NCBI RefSeq assembly: GCF_050937815.1 | Contig: NZ_JACDIJ010000002.1 | Span: 415,231-479,230 of the forward strand | Reading direction: 5' to 3' | DNA from: Treponema_C sp050937815 | GTDB lineage: Bacteria; Spirochaetota; Spirochaetia; Treponematales; Treponemataceae | DNA: 64,000 bases | In this document: piece by piece, positions 25,195 to 34,048 of the stretch | Layout of the letters: the number at the start of each line of letters is the position of its first letter | Numbering within the stretch: position 1 is the first letter of the stretch | Position numbers and translations under genes: made by a program | Notes under the pieces: generated by a model | Seen by the model: only the letters and a program-made list of their open reading frames with translations | The model's database searches: none | What the model was told of the DNA's origin: nothing

Positions 25195-26289
25195 ATGAAA
25201 AAATACACGGAGTCGGAAACGCTTGAGTTAAAAGCAAAATATACGGAATCTCTTTGTAAAGAAATAGTGTCTTTTTTGAACGGTTCCGGCGGTACTATTT
25301 TAATCGGTGTAAACGACGATTCGAAAATTATCGGTATAGACAAAACGGATAACATCCTTAAAAAAATATCGGATATTATTACCGATCAAATAGAACCGAA
25401 TCCTCAAGATGACATTATCTGCGAATTACAGATCCTCGATGAGAAAACAATAATAGCAGTAAAAATAACTAAGGGAAGCAAACATATTTATTGTCAAAAA
25501 AAATACGGATTCTCTTCAAAAGGCTGTACTGTCAGAATAGGTACTACTTGTAAAGAAATGACTCCCGAACAGATAAATATGCGTTATGAACAAAATTTCA
25601 TTGACACTGAATATATGTTAAAAAAGAAATCCGGCTTAGCGGATTTATCATTTAGAGAATTAAAAATATATTATGCTGAAAATATTTGTATATCCGATAC
25701 AAGGGTGCGGCCAAGAAAGGATATGTATTTGTTTGATTATGACTCTGTAAATGAGGCGGTTTTAAACGCTTTTGTTCATAATGATTGGACTCTTACCGAG
25801 CCGCAGATTTCAATGTTTACAAACAGATTGGAAATCCTTTCCCATGGAGGCTTGCCGAGAGGCATGACCGAAAAACAGTTTTTTGACGGTATAAGTAAAC
25901 CGAGAAACCCGACTTTAATGAGAATCTTTTTAAATATGGGGCTTACCGAACATACAGGACATGGAATTCCGACGATTGTGAATAGGTACGGAAAAGAAGT
26001 TTTTGAAATAGAAAGTAATTATATCCGCTGTTCCATTCCGTTCAGCCGGGAAGTGCTGTTACAAATCGATAAGGATAATGTCGGTTTGAATAAAACCGAA
26101 CGGAATGTAATCCGGCTTTTGGCCGAAAATGGGGCCTACTCCGCAGATGAACTTGCAGGGCTGCTAAAAGTGTCCAGACGAACCGTTGAAAGAGCTTTTA
26201 GTGCGTTACAGGATAAGGGGTTCATAAAAAGAAGAGGATCAAAGCGTGACGGCAGCTGGATTGTCATTCATATAGAAGAAAACGGATAA
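25195..26289 (+). CDS. AlbA_2-domain ATP-binding regulator with C-terminal winged helix
   Basis: The 364-residue product starts with an AlbA_2/Schlafen-type domain (ESETLELKAKY, IVSFLNGSGGTILIGVNDD, about residues 4-110), continues with a GHKL-like ATPase segment (NEAVLNAFVHNDW, ISMFTNRLEILSHGGLPRG, GLTEHTGHGIPTIV) and ends in a helix-turn-helix (SADELAGLLKVSRRTVERAF) and wing. Such proteins are common in accessory regions as putative regulators or defence-associated factors. I use ATG 25195 because homology-like sequence begins there, although the GAGGAGG in front is unusually close. The frame is open back to 25030. No partner gene is adjacent. Confidence 0.8.
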   Translation: MKKYTESETLELKAKYTESLCKEIVSFLNGSGGTILIGVNDDSKIIGIDKTDNILKKISDIITDQIEPNPQDDIICELQILDEKTIIAVKITKGSKHIYCQKKYGFSSKGCTVRIGTTCKEMTPEQINMRYEQNFIDTEYMLKKKSGLADLSFRELKIYYAENICISDTRVRPRKDMYLFDYDSVNEAVLNAFVHNDWTLTEPQISMFTNRLEILSHGGLPRGMTEKQFFDGISKPRNPTLMRIFLNMGLTEHTGHGIPTIVNRYGKEVFEIESNYIRCSIPFSREVLLQIDKDNVGLNKTERNVIRLLAENGAYSADELAGLLKVSRRTVERAFSALQDKGFIKRRGSKRDGSWIVIHIEENG

Positions 26290-26830
26290 AAAGATGCCGA
26301 AAGATTTAAAAATTCCTTCCAAAGCACTTGCATAATTTTTCTTTTTAGTGTATACATATATTTCGCACGTCAATTTCTTTTTTATGTATTGTTGTGCGTT
26401 TTTTATCCGGCCTGCGGGCGGGTAAAAAAAAAGGGTTCTTTGAGAGTCAAGCGGTTTTTTGCAGCTATGCAATAAAGCCGGTGCAGCCGTAAAGTTCGGA
26501 TATCCGTTCAGGCCGGCACAACCCGAGATATGCATGATATCTGTCGTTGACGGTATCTATATATGGTACAGTATCAGGGTGCTTGACTGAGGCAGCGAAT
26601 GCCTCCGGGCTCCGGGATGCCAAACCGGTCATCAAATGCAGATTTGGTGGCGATAGGTGGAATCCGGCCGGGATGATTGAATAGATAATCATCTTTAATA
26701 TTAAAACATTTCCGTTTTTTTGGCCTTCCTTTTACTATCGCGTATCAGTCAAATCATGTATTGAATGTGTGTATATGTGTTATACAGCACAGTATTTTTT
26801 TCATGCCTTTAATCTGGTAAGGAGGATCAA
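26290..26830. other. 540-bp gene-free stretch between the AlbA_2 gene and tuf
   Basis: It contains a likely terminator (26364-26404), a palindrome CGGATATCCG near 26498, a small hairpin GAGGCA-GCGAA-TGCCTC (26589-26605) and the tuf leader ending in AAGGAGG. I found no convincing tRNA, coding gene or consensus promoter, although the strong tuf/ribosomal operon must have one here. Confidence 0.5.
26364..26404 (+). terminator. Terminator after the AlbA_2 gene
   Basis: CGCAC (26364-26368) and CAAT (26371-26374) pair with ATTG (26388-26391) and GTGCG (26394-26398) around a T-rich loop, followed by six T. Confidence 0.55.
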
Positions 26831-28018
26831 ATGGCAAAGGAAAAGTTCGAAAGAACAAAACCGCACATGAACGTAGGTACCATCGGTCACGTTGACCACG
26901 GTAAAACTACCTTGTCTGCGGCAATTACAATGTATTGCGCCAAAAAATTCGGCGACAAACTTCTCAAGTATGATGAAATCGATAATGCTCCGGAAGAAAA
27001 AGCACGCGGTATTACCATTAATACCCGTCACTTGGAGTATCAGTCCGACAAGCGGCACTATGCCCATATCGACTGTCCCGGTCACGCCGACTATATTAAA
27101 AACATGATTACCGGTGCGGCCCAGATGGACGGTGCCGTATTGGTTGTTTCGGCTCCCGATTCGGTTATGCCTCAAACCCGCGAGCATATCCTGCTTGCCC
27201 GTCAGGTAGGCGTTCCCAAAATTATCGTATTTCTTAATAAGATTGACCTTCTTGACGACCCCGATCTTATGGAATTGGTTGAAGAAGAAGTGCGTGACGT
27301 GCTTGAGTCTTACGGTTTTTCCCGCGAAACTCCCATTATAAAGGGTTCCGCATTTAAAGCTCTTCAGGATTCCGCTTCTGCAGAAGATACGGCTCCCGTT
27401 CAAGAGCTTTTGGATACGATGGATTCGTATTTTGAAGACCCCGTTCGCGACGATCAGCTTCCCTTTCTTATGCCGATTGAAGACGTGTTTACGATTTCCG
27501 GACGCGGTACCGTTGTTACCGGACGTATCGAGCGCGGCGTAATCAATATGAACGAAGAGGTTGAAATTCTCGGTATCCGCCCCACGCAAAAAACCGTTAT
27601 TACCGGTATCGAAATGTTCAACAAGCTGTTGGATCAGGGTGTTGCCGGAGATAACGTCGGTCTTTTGCTCCGCGGTATCGATAAAAAAGCCGTTGAACGC
27701 GGTCAGGTTCTTGCCAAGCCCGGTTCGATTAAGCCTCATACCAAATTCGAAGCTCAAATTTACGTTCTTTCAAAAGAAGAAGGCGGACGTCACAGTCCTT
27801 TCTTCTCCGGATATCGTCCTCAGTTCTATTTCAGAACGACCGACATTACCGGAACGGTTACCCTTCCCGAAGGCGTAGATATGGTTAAACCCGGTGATAA
27901 TACAAAGATTATCGGTGAATTGATTCACCCCATCGCTATGGATAAGGGTCTTAAACTTGCTATCCGTGAAGGCGGACATACAATCGCTTCCGGTCAGGTA
28001 ACAGAGGTTCTTGGTTAA
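26831..28018 (+). CDS. tuf: Elongation factor Tu
   Basis: A 395-residue EF-Tu with GTP-binding motifs GHVDHGKTT (G1, about 19-27), RGITINT (switch I), DCPGHADY (G3), NKIDLLDD (G4) and SAF (G5), then domains II and III. It delivers aminoacyl-tRNA to the ribosome. AAGGAGG precedes the ATG. It heads the S10 ribosomal operon directly (64 bp before rpsJ), rather than following fusA as in most bacteria; fusA lies 30 kb away on the other strand. Confidence 0.98.
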   Translation: MAKEKFERTKPHMNVGTIGHVDHGKTTLSAAITMYCAKKFGDKLLKYDEIDNAPEEKARGITINTRHLEYQSDKRHYAHIDCPGHADYIKNMITGAAQMDGAVLVVSAPDSVMPQTREHILLARQVGVPKIIVFLNKIDLLDDPDLMELVEEEVRDVLESYGFSRETPIIKGSAFKALQDSASAEDTAPVQELLDTMDSYFEDPVRDDQLPFLMPIEDVFTISGRGTVVTGRIERGVINMNEEVEILGIRPTQKTVITGIEMFNKLLDQGVAGDNVGLLLRGIDKKAVERGQVLAKPGSIKPHTKFEAQIYVLSKEEGGRHSPFFSGYRPQFYFRTTDITGTVTLPEGVDMVKPGDNTKIIGELIHPIAMDKGLKLAIREGGHTIASGQVTEVLG

Positions 28019-28081
28019 TAAAGATGAATACGGCGGCGGTTTGCCTCGTGCGGGCCGCCGTGCGTTTTTCCCGGAGGAAAA

Positions 28082-28390
28082 ATGGCTACTGAAAAAATCC
28101 GTGTCAGGCTTCGTGCTTTTGATGTGGAGTTAATAGATCAGAGTGCAAAATCTATCGTTCAAACTGTACAAAAGGCGGGAGCCAAGGTTTCAGGACCCAT
28201 TCCCCTGCCTACAAAGATTCAAAAGGTAACGGTATTGCGTTCGCCGCACGTAAATAAAAAATCGCGCGAACAGTTTGAAATGCGTACTCACAAACGTCTT
28301 ATAGATATTATTGAGCCCTCGGCGGATGTTATGGATTCCTTGATGAAATTGGAATTGCCGGCGGGTGTTGATGTGGAAATAAAACAATAG
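28082..28390 (+). CDS. rpsJ: Ribosomal protein S10
   Basis: 102 residues with the typical KIRVRLRAFDVELIDQSAK start and RSPHVNKKSREQFEMRTHKRL core. It belongs to the 30S head and, as NusE, also takes part in antitermination. A GGAGGAAAA site precedes the ATG. It is the first ribosomal gene after tuf. Confidence 0.98.
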   Translation: MATEKIRVRLRAFDVELIDQSAKSIVQTVQKAGAKVSGPIPLPTKIQKVTVLRSPHVNKKSREQFEMRTHKRLIDIIEPSADVMDSLMKLELPAGVDVEIKQ

Positions 28391-28481
28391 CCGTGCGTTC
28401 CGCAACAGCGGGCGTGTCGGTATAAACCGGTAACGGTCCCCCGGATCAGGGGATGGCGGCCGGATATGAGGAGATATCAGA

Positions 28482-29108
28482 ATGAAAGGTCTGATTGCAA
28501 AAAAAACGGGCATGACTCAGGTGTTCGATGAAAACGGCGACCTTACACCGGTAACCGTGATCCGCGTCGAGCCGAATACGGTTGTCGCCCTTAAAACAAA
28601 GGAAAAGTTCGGCTACGATGCCGTAGTTCTCGGTTTGGATAATTTAAAACCTTCAAAGGTTTCCAAGCCTTATGCGGGTTCTTTTCCTGAAAATGTAGCG
28701 CCGAAGCGGAATGTAAAAGAATTCCGTGATTTTGAAGCCGAAGTGGCTGTCGGCGATACGGTCGGTATTGAGCTTTTTGACGGTGTCCGTTATGTCGATA
28801 TAACGGCCGTTTCCAAGGGTAAGGGTACCCAGGGTGTTATGAAGCGCTGGGGTTTCGGCGGCGGCCGCGCCTCGCACGGTTCCAAATTTCACCGTGAGCC
28901 GGGTTCTACCGGACAGTGTACTTCTCCCGGCCGTTCTTTTAAAAACGTAAAAATGCCCGGACGTATGGGTAGGGAGCGCGTAACCGTTCAGAATTTGCGC
29001 GTAGTAAAAGTGGATCCGGAACTCGGAGTCGTAATGGTATGCGGCTCGGTGCCCGGAGTTAAAGATTGTACGCTGATCATTAAGTCTGCGGTCAAAAAAG
29101 AATTCTAA
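28482..29108 (+). CDS. rplC: Ribosomal protein L3
   Basis: 208 residues; the L3 signature (FHREPGSTGQCTSPGRSFKNVKMPGRMG, methylation-region included) is clear. It binds 23S rRNA early in 50S assembly. Preceded by GAGGAGATATC and by a 91-bp gap after rpsJ with G+C-rich repeats. Confidence 0.98.
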   Translation: MKGLIAKKTGMTQVFDENGDLTPVTVIRVEPNTVVALKTKEKFGYDAVVLGLDNLKPSKVSKPYAGSFPENVAPKRNVKEFRDFEAEVAVGDTVGIELFDGVRYVDITAVSKGKGTQGVMKRWGFGGGRASHGSKFHREPGSTGQCTSPGRSFKNVKMPGRMGRERVTVQNLRVVKVDPELGVVMVCGSVPGVKDCTLIIKSAVKKEF

Positions 29109-29123
29109 CAGTGAGGAAGACAG

Positions 29124-29756
29124 ATGGAAAAGAAAGTCTATTCCGTTGACGGCAAAGAACTGCGGACAATTCAATTGGATGATGCGGTGTTCGGTCTTCC
29201 GGTAAACGAAGATGCGATTTATTATGCCGTTGTAAACGAATTGGCAAACAAGCGCGTCGGAACGGCTTGTACAAAGGACCGCTCCGAAGTTCACGGCAGT
29301 AATGCAAAGCCTTATAGGCAAAAAGGTACCGGCCGTGCGCGCAGAGGTGATAAAAAATCTCCGCTTTTGCGCGGGGGCGGTGTTATCTTCGGGCCTAAGC
29401 CCCGCGATTTCGGCTATACGATTCCTAAAAAGGTAAAACGTTTGGCTATGAAGTCGATTTTGAGCTTAAAAGCCCAAGAAGATGTGCTTACGATTATTGA
29501 AGATTTTACGGTTGAAAGCGGAAAAACAAAGGATTTTGCCTCTATTTTGAAAAACTTTTCGAATAACGAGCGCACCGTGCTTGTGTTAAAGGATGATGAT
29601 CCTAAAATCAAGCGGGCCGGACGCAATATTCCGACCCTGTCCTTTTTGTCCTACAACCGTTTGCGTGCTCATGACCTTTTTTACGGGAAAAAGGTTTTAA
29701 TGCTTGAAAGTGCGGCAAAGAATTTGTCCGATTTTTACAAAGAGGAGGCTGAATAA
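29124..29756 (+). CDS. rplD: Ribosomal protein L4
   Basis: 210 residues with the L4 exit-tunnel loop region (NAKPYRQKGTGRARRGD, LLRGGGVIFGPKPRDF). In many bacteria L4 autoregulates the S10 operon; I see no obvious L4 leader here. Stop overlaps the start of rplW (TAATGA). Confidence 0.98.
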   Translation: MEKKVYSVDGKELRTIQLDDAVFGLPVNEDAIYYAVVNELANKRVGTACTKDRSEVHGSNAKPYRQKGTGRARRGDKKSPLLRGGGVIFGPKPRDFGYTIPKKVKRLAMKSILSLKAQEDVLTIIEDFTVESGKTKDFASILKNFSNNERTVLVLKDDDPKIKRAGRNIPTLSFLSYNRLRAHDLFYGKKVLMLESAAKNLSDFYKEEAE

Positions 29757-30040
29757 TGATCTATGAAGATGTAATTATTGCGCCTATATCGTCGGAAAAA
29801 GCGACTGAGCTGCGCGAGCAGGGAAAGTATGTTTTTAAAGTGCATCCCGCGGCGACAAAGTTTGAAATAAAAGAAGCGGTGCGCCGGCTTTTTAATGTAA
29901 AAGTCGTTGCCTGCACTACGATGAATGTGTTTGGAAAGATGAAGCGGGTGCGTTACCGCTCCGGCAGAACTTCCAGTTGGAAAAAAGCTATCGTCAAGCT
30001 GGCGCCTGGCGAAGTTATCAAGGTCTTTGAAGGCGTATAG
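29756..30040 (+). CDS. rplW: Ribosomal protein L23
   Basis: 94 residues with PISSEKATELREQGKYVFKV and KRVRYRSGRTSSWKKAIVKL. L23 sits at the peptide exit and binds trigger factor and SRP. Overlaps rplD by one base, consistent with translational coupling. Confidence 0.97.
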   Translation: MIYEDVIIAPISSEKATELREQGKYVFKVHPAATKFEIKEAVRRLFNVKVVACTTMNVFGKMKRVRYRSGRTSSWKKAIVKLAPGEVIKVFEGV

Positions 30041-30068
30041 CCTTCGGCCGTATAAAAGGGGATCCTAA

Positions 30069-30893
30069 ATGGCTCTTAAATTATATAAGCCGATAACTGC
30101 GGGAAGCCGCGGACGGGTAGACCTGCGAAAGGATGAATTAACTGCCGATAAGCCTGAAAAAAGCTTAACAAAGGGTATTTCATCCCGCGGAGGTCGCGGT
30201 GCCGGCGGGCGCATTGCGGTGCGGCATCAGGGCGGCGGTCATAAACGCAGATACCGGGATATAGATTTTAAACGCGATAAGCACGGTGTGCCCGGTACGG
30301 TACGGACAATCGAATACGATCCGAACCGCAGTGCCAATATTGCTTTGATTTTTTATGCCGACGGTGAAAAACGCTATATTATTGCTCCTCAAGGGTTGAC
30401 TGTCGGACAAAAAATTGTGTCCGGCGAAAATGCCGCTCCTACGGTCGGCAATGCGCTTCCTTTGGAAGCAATCCCGGTCGGATTTACCGTTCATAATATT
30501 GAATTAACGCTCGGAAAGGGCGGTCAGTTGGCACGCTCTGCCGGTGCGAGTGCTCTTGTTGCGGCAAAAGAAGGCGATTACGTATCGCTTCGTTTGCCCT
30601 CCAGCGAAGTGCGCCGCGTGCATAAAAAATGCTATGCTACAATAGGAACTGTCGGAAATGAAGACAGAATGAATACTCAGCTCGGTAAAGCCGGCCGCAG
30701 CAGGTGGCTCGGTATCCGTCCTGCAGTTCGGGGTATGGCGATGAACCCTGTGGACCACCCGCTCGGAGGCGGTGAAGGCGCCGGTAAGGGACGCAATCCC
30801 GTTACTCCCTGGGGACAGCCCTGCCGTGGATATAAAACCCGCAAAAAGCGGAAAGTGTCTAACAACTTTATTGTTACGCGCCGGAAGAAGTAG
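30069..30893 (+). CDS. rplB: Ribosomal protein L2
   Basis: 274 residues; the peptidyl-transferase-associated C-terminal segment (RPAVRGMAMNPVDHPLGGGEG) and RHQGGGHKRRYRDIDFKR are diagnostic. It supports subunit association and the catalytic centre. Confidence 0.98.
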   Translation: MALKLYKPITAGSRGRVDLRKDELTADKPEKSLTKGISSRGGRGAGGRIAVRHQGGGHKRRYRDIDFKRDKHGVPGTVRTIEYDPNRSANIALIFYADGEKRYIIAPQGLTVGQKIVSGENAAPTVGNALPLEAIPVGFTVHNIELTLGKGGQLARSAGASALVAAKEGDYVSLRLPSSEVRRVHKKCYATIGTVGNEDRMNTQLGKAGRSRWLGIRPAVRGMAMNPVDHPLGGGEGAGKGRNPVTPWGQPCRGYKTRKKRKVSNNFIVTRRKK

Positions 30894-30907
30894 CAGAGGA
30901 GTATACC

Positions 30908-31186
30908 GTGTCACGATCTGTTAAAAAAGGGCCTTTTATTGAAAAAAGCCTTTATAAGAAAGTTATTGAAATGAACAAAGCTGCGGACAGAAAGATGATA
31001 AAAACATATTCTCGCTGTTCGACTATTATTCCCGAAATGGTAGGAAATACGATTTCGGTGTACAACGGCAAGTCCTGGGTGCCCGTATATATTACGGAAA
31101 ACCTTGTCGGTCATAAGCTGGGCGAGTTTTCTCCGACCCGTATTTTCCGCGGACATGCCGGTTCCGACAAAAAGTCCGGTAAATAG
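30908..31186 (+). CDS. rpsS: Ribosomal protein S19
   Basis: 92 residues with SRSVKKGPFIEKSL at the start and the S19 signature (VYNGKSWVPVYITENLVGHKLGEF). GTG start after GAGGAG. It forms part of the 30S head with S13. Confidence 0.97.
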   Translation: MSRSVKKGPFIEKSLYKKVIEMNKAADRKMIKTYSRCSTIIPEMVGNTISVYNGKSWVPVYITENLVGHKLGEFSPTRIFRGHAGSDKKSGK

Positions 31187-31199
31187 GTAGGTGGTTGCT

Positions 31200-31556
31200 A
31201 TGGTTGAAACAAACGGATATAAGGCCGTAACAAAGTTCCTTATAGCATCTCCTACAAAGGTTCGCCCTGTAGCGAATGTTATTAAACGGAAAACATGTTC
31301 GGAAGCGATGGCTATTCTTGAGAATATGCCTCAAAAAGGTGCGAAACTGCTTCGCGGTACCGTAAAGTCCGCGGTGTCGAACGCCCTTTTTGCAAATAAA
31401 AAACTGGATGAAGATATGCTTTACGTTAAAGAAATTCGCATCGATGAGGGACCTCGTTTGAAAAGAGTGTGGTTCCGCGGCAAGGGCCGTGCGGATATGC
31501 TTTTAAAGCGTATGTGTCATATTACCGTTGTTGTAGCGGAAAAGGCGGGGGAATAA
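31200..31556 (+). CDS. rplV: Ribosomal protein L22
   Basis: 118 residues; KFLIASPTKVRPVANVIK at the start and the beta-hairpin region IRIDEGPRLKRVWFRGKGRA line the exit tunnel. I use ATG 31200 (after AGGTAGGTGG) rather than an in-frame GTG at 31191. Confidence 0.97.
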   Translation: MVETNGYKAVTKFLIASPTKVRPVANVIKRKTCSEAMAILENMPQKGAKLLRGTVKSAVSNALFANKKLDEDMLYVKEIRIDEGPRLKRVWFRGKGRADMLLKRMCHITVVVAEKAGE

Positions 31557-31557
31557 G

Positions 31558-32415
31558 ATGGGACAAAAAGTAAACCCTATCGGACTGCGTTTAGGGGTAA
31601 ATAAAACATGGCAGTCCCGCTGGTATGCGGATCCCCGCGAATATGCGGATTTGGTTCTTGAAGATTTGAAGATTCGCAAAATGATTCAGGATTTGCCTGA
31701 ATGTAAAAATGCCGACATCGCCGATATTGAAATCGTGCGCCATCCTCAGCGCGTTACGATTGTTATACATACGGCCCGTCCGGGTGTTATTATCGGTATT
31801 AAGGGTGCGAACATCGAAAAAATCGGTGTCGAAATCCAAAAGCATTTGACGAAAAAGATTCAAATCAAAATTAAAGAAATTAAGCGTGCGGAAATAAATG
31901 CCGCTCTTATAGCACAAAATGTGGCGCGCCAATTGGTAAACCGCGGTTCTTTCCGTAAAGCTTTGAAGCAAGCGTGTTCGAGTGCGATGAAAACCGGTGC
32001 TCAGGGTATTAAAATCCGCATCAGCGGCCGCTTGGGCGGTTCGGAAATGTCGCGCACTGAAGAGCATAAAGACGGCCGCGTTCCGCTTCATACCCTTCGT
32101 GCCGATATCGATTACGGCTTTGCCGAAGCGCTTACAACCTTCGGTAAAATCGGCGTAAAGGTGTGGGTGTATAACGGAATGATGTACAGCCGCGAACAAA
32201 ATGAAGATGCCGGACAATTGTTAAAAAAACGCCGCGAACGTGTTGAACGCAAAGATCATTCTGCATCTGCAGAGCATTCCGGAAAAAAGACGGATTCAAA
32301 AGGTAAACAGTCTGCCGCACCTTCCGATGAAAAGGAAGAAGTAAAAAAGCAAGCCGATTCTGTCAAGACTGAAAAAAAAGCCGATAAAGATTCCGCAGCG
32401 GCAGAAAGGAGTTAA
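31558..32415 (+). CDS. rpsC: Ribosomal protein S3 with long Lys/Ala/Ser-rich tail
   Basis: 285 residues against a usual 210-235. The KH domain (VIIGIKGANIEKIGVEIQ) and the S3 C-terminal domain (GRLGGSEMSRTEEHKDGRVPLHTLRADIDYGF, VWVYNGMMY) are normal. After about residue 225 follows a low-complexity tail rich in Lys, Ser, Ala, Asp and Glu to the end. A comparable tail is present on L17 in the same operon. Confidence 0.98.
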   Translation: MGQKVNPIGLRLGVNKTWQSRWYADPREYADLVLEDLKIRKMIQDLPECKNADIADIEIVRHPQRVTIVIHTARPGVIIGIKGANIEKIGVEIQKHLTKKIQIKIKEIKRAEINAALIAQNVARQLVNRGSFRKALKQACSSAMKTGAQGIKIRISGRLGGSEMSRTEEHKDGRVPLHTLRADIDYGFAEALTTFGKIGVKVWVYNGMMYSREQNEDAGQLLKKRRERVERKDHSASAEHSGKKTDSKGKQSAAPSDEKEEVKKQADSVKTEKKADKDSAAAERS

Positions 32416-32417
32416 GT

Positions 32418-32837
32418 ATGGCGTTAAGTCCTAAAAGAGTTTTGCACCGAAAAGTGCAGCGCGGAAGAATAAAGGGCAACGCTACACGGGGATGTAATCT
32501 CGATTTCGGTGATATAGCCTTAGTTGCGCTGGAGCCTATTTGGCTTTCGGCAAAACATATAGAAGCTGCCCGTGTTGCGCTAAACCGTAAAATAAACCGC
32601 GCCGGACAAGTGTGGATCCGGGTGTTTCCGGATAAGCCCGTTTCAAAAAAGCCGGCCGATACCCGTATGGGTAAGGGTAAGGGTGCTCCCGAATTTTGGG
32701 CTGCAGTCATTAAGCCGGGACAAATTATTTTTGAAATCGGCGGTGTTGATATAAGCTTGGCTGAACAGGCAATCAAGCTTGCGGGAAGCAAACTTCCGAT
32801 TAAGACGAAGGTTGCGTATCGCACAACGGTGGAGTAA
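32418..32837 (+). CDS. rplP: Ribosomal protein L16
   Basis: 139 residues; the signature RMGKGKGAPEFWAAVIKPGQIIFEIGG is complete. It contacts tRNA in the A and P sites. Good AAAGGAG site, two bases after rpsC. Confidence 0.98.
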   Translation: MALSPKRVLHRKVQRGRIKGNATRGCNLDFGDIALVALEPIWLSAKHIEAARVALNRKINRAGQVWIRVFPDKPVSKKPADTRMGKGKGAPEFWAAVIKPGQIIFEIGGVDISLAEQAIKLAGSKLPIKTKVAYRTTVE

Positions 32838-32847
32838 GAGGTAAATT

Positions 32848-33048
32848 ATGGCAAAAAAAGATAAAGAACTGTCTTATTCCGAGCTTGTTGTAAAACGGAA
32901 TGAGCTTAAAAGAAAGTATATGGATTTCCGGTTCCAAATGGCAATCGGTCATGTTGATAATCCGATGCAAAAGCGTACGATGCGCCGCGAAATTGCGACC
33001 CTTAATACGCTGATCCGGCAAAAAGAACTTGCCGGTTTAAATAAGTAG
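32848..33048 (+). CDS. rpmC: Ribosomal protein L29
   Basis: 66 residues with the L29 two-helix form (ELVVKRNELKRKYMDFRFQMAIGHVDNPMQKRTMRREIATL). Sits near the exit tunnel with L23. Confidence 0.96.
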   Translation: MAKKDKELSYSELVVKRNELKRKYMDFRFQMAIGHVDNPMQKRTMRREIATLNTLIRQKELAGLNK

Positions 33049-33058
33049 GAGTTGACCC

Positions 33059-33331
33059 GTGGAAGAACAGGCAGTGCAAAAAAAGAAGTCAAAGCGTTCT
33101 TTTGTCGGAATCGTAACCAGCGATAAGATGGATAAAACCATTGTCGTGTCGGTTTCAACAAAAAAACTGCACCGGCTTTATAAAAAATATGTAACGCGCG
33201 TCAAAAAATGCAAAGCGCATGACGAAGGCAATAGTGCCCATGTCGGCGACCGTGTCCGTATAGTCGAATGCAGGCCTTTAAGCCGTGAAAAATGCTGGCG
33301 GCTTGCAGAAATCATTGAACAGGCTAAATAA
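33059..33331 (+). CDS. rpsQ: Ribosomal protein S17
   Basis: 90 residues; GIVTSDKMDKTIVVSVSTKKLHRLYKKYV and GDRVRIVECRPLSREKCWRL are diagnostic of this OB-fold 16S rRNA binder. GTG start after TAGGAG. Confidence 0.97.
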   Translation: MEEQAVQKKKSKRSFVGIVTSDKMDKTIVVSVSTKKLHRLYKKYVTRVKKCKAHDEGNSAHVGDRVRIVECRPLSREKCWRLAEIIEQAK

Positions 33332-33342
33332 GGAGTACCCGT

Positions 33343-33711
33343 ATGATTCAGATGCAAACTAATTTGAATGTAGCCGATAACTCCGGAGCAAAGGTTGTTC
33401 AGTGTATAAAAGTTATCGGCGGTTCCAAACGCAGATATGCAAGTATCGGCGATGTAATTGTCGTGGCGGTAAAAGATGCGATTCCCACTTCCGCCATCAA
33501 AAAAGGTTCGGTTGAAAAAGCCGTTATAGTGCGTATTGCAAAAGAGTACCGCCGTTCGGACGGAACCTATATTCGTTTCGACGACAATGCGTGCGTTATC
33601 ATCGACGGATCGAACAATCCCAAAGGAAAACGTGTGTTCGGTCCGGTAGCCCGTGAGCTTCGAGATATGGATTACATGAGAATCGTATCGTTGGCTCCGG
33701 AAGTTCTGTAA
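33343..33711 (+). CDS. rplN: Ribosomal protein L14
   Basis: 122 residues; MIQMQTNLNVADNSGAKVVQCIKV and FGPVARELRDMDYMRIVSLAPEVL match L14 end to end. It bridges the subunits and binds RsfS. Confidence 0.98.
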   Translation: MIQMQTNLNVADNSGAKVVQCIKVIGGSKRRYASIGDVIVVAVKDAIPTSAIKKGSVEKAVIVRIAKEYRRSDGTYIRFDDNACVIIDGSNNPKGKRVFGPVARELRDMDYMRIVSLAPEVL

Positions 33712-33733
33712 CGGGTCTTGAGGAGAAAAGAGT

Positions 33734-34048
33734 ATGCAAAAAAAATTCAAGATTCGTAAAGAAGATCAGGTGGAAATCATTGCCGGAAAAGACAAAGGAA
33801 AGCGCGGAAATGTTGTCCGTGTAATCCGCGATAAAGACCGGGTTATTGTAGCCGGCTGCAATATCGTAAAAAAGGCAATGAAAAAACGCAGTCAGCAGGA
33901 TAGAGGCGGTATCGCCGAAATCGAAGCTCCGCTGCATATTTCAAACGTAGCGATTGTATGTAAAAAGTGCGGTCCTACCAAAATCGGATATAAAATCGAC
34001 GGCGATAAAAAACATCGTGTTTGCCGTAAATGTGGAGATACCCTGTAA
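33734..34048 (+). CDS. rplX: Ribosomal protein L24
   Basis: 104 residues with the KOW motif (VEIIAGKDKGKRGNVVRVIRDKDRVIVAGCN) and a C-terminal CKKCGPTKIG...CRKCGD pair of CxxC motifs that could bind zinc. Stop overlaps the rplE start (TAATG). Confidence 0.97.
   Translation: MQKKFKIRKEDQVEIIAGKDKGKRGNVVRVIRDKDRVIVAGCNIVKKAMKKRSQQDRGGIAEIEAPLHISNVAIVCKKCGPTKIGYKIDGDKKHRVCRKCGDTL

Noticed and set aside
26465..26692. 75-residue minus-strand open frame before tuf
   Set aside because: No ribosome-binding site or family resemblance; it could be a gene fragment but I cannot support it.
26290..26830. tRNA search in the gap before tuf
   Set aside because: GTTCGGATATCC resembles a T-arm by chance, but no cloverleaf with matching acceptor stem could be formed.
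28653..29321. Long minus-strand open frames opposite ribosomal genes (also at 26801, 31591, 33178)
   Set aside because: They follow from codon bias of the highly expressed plus-strand genes and have no start signals.
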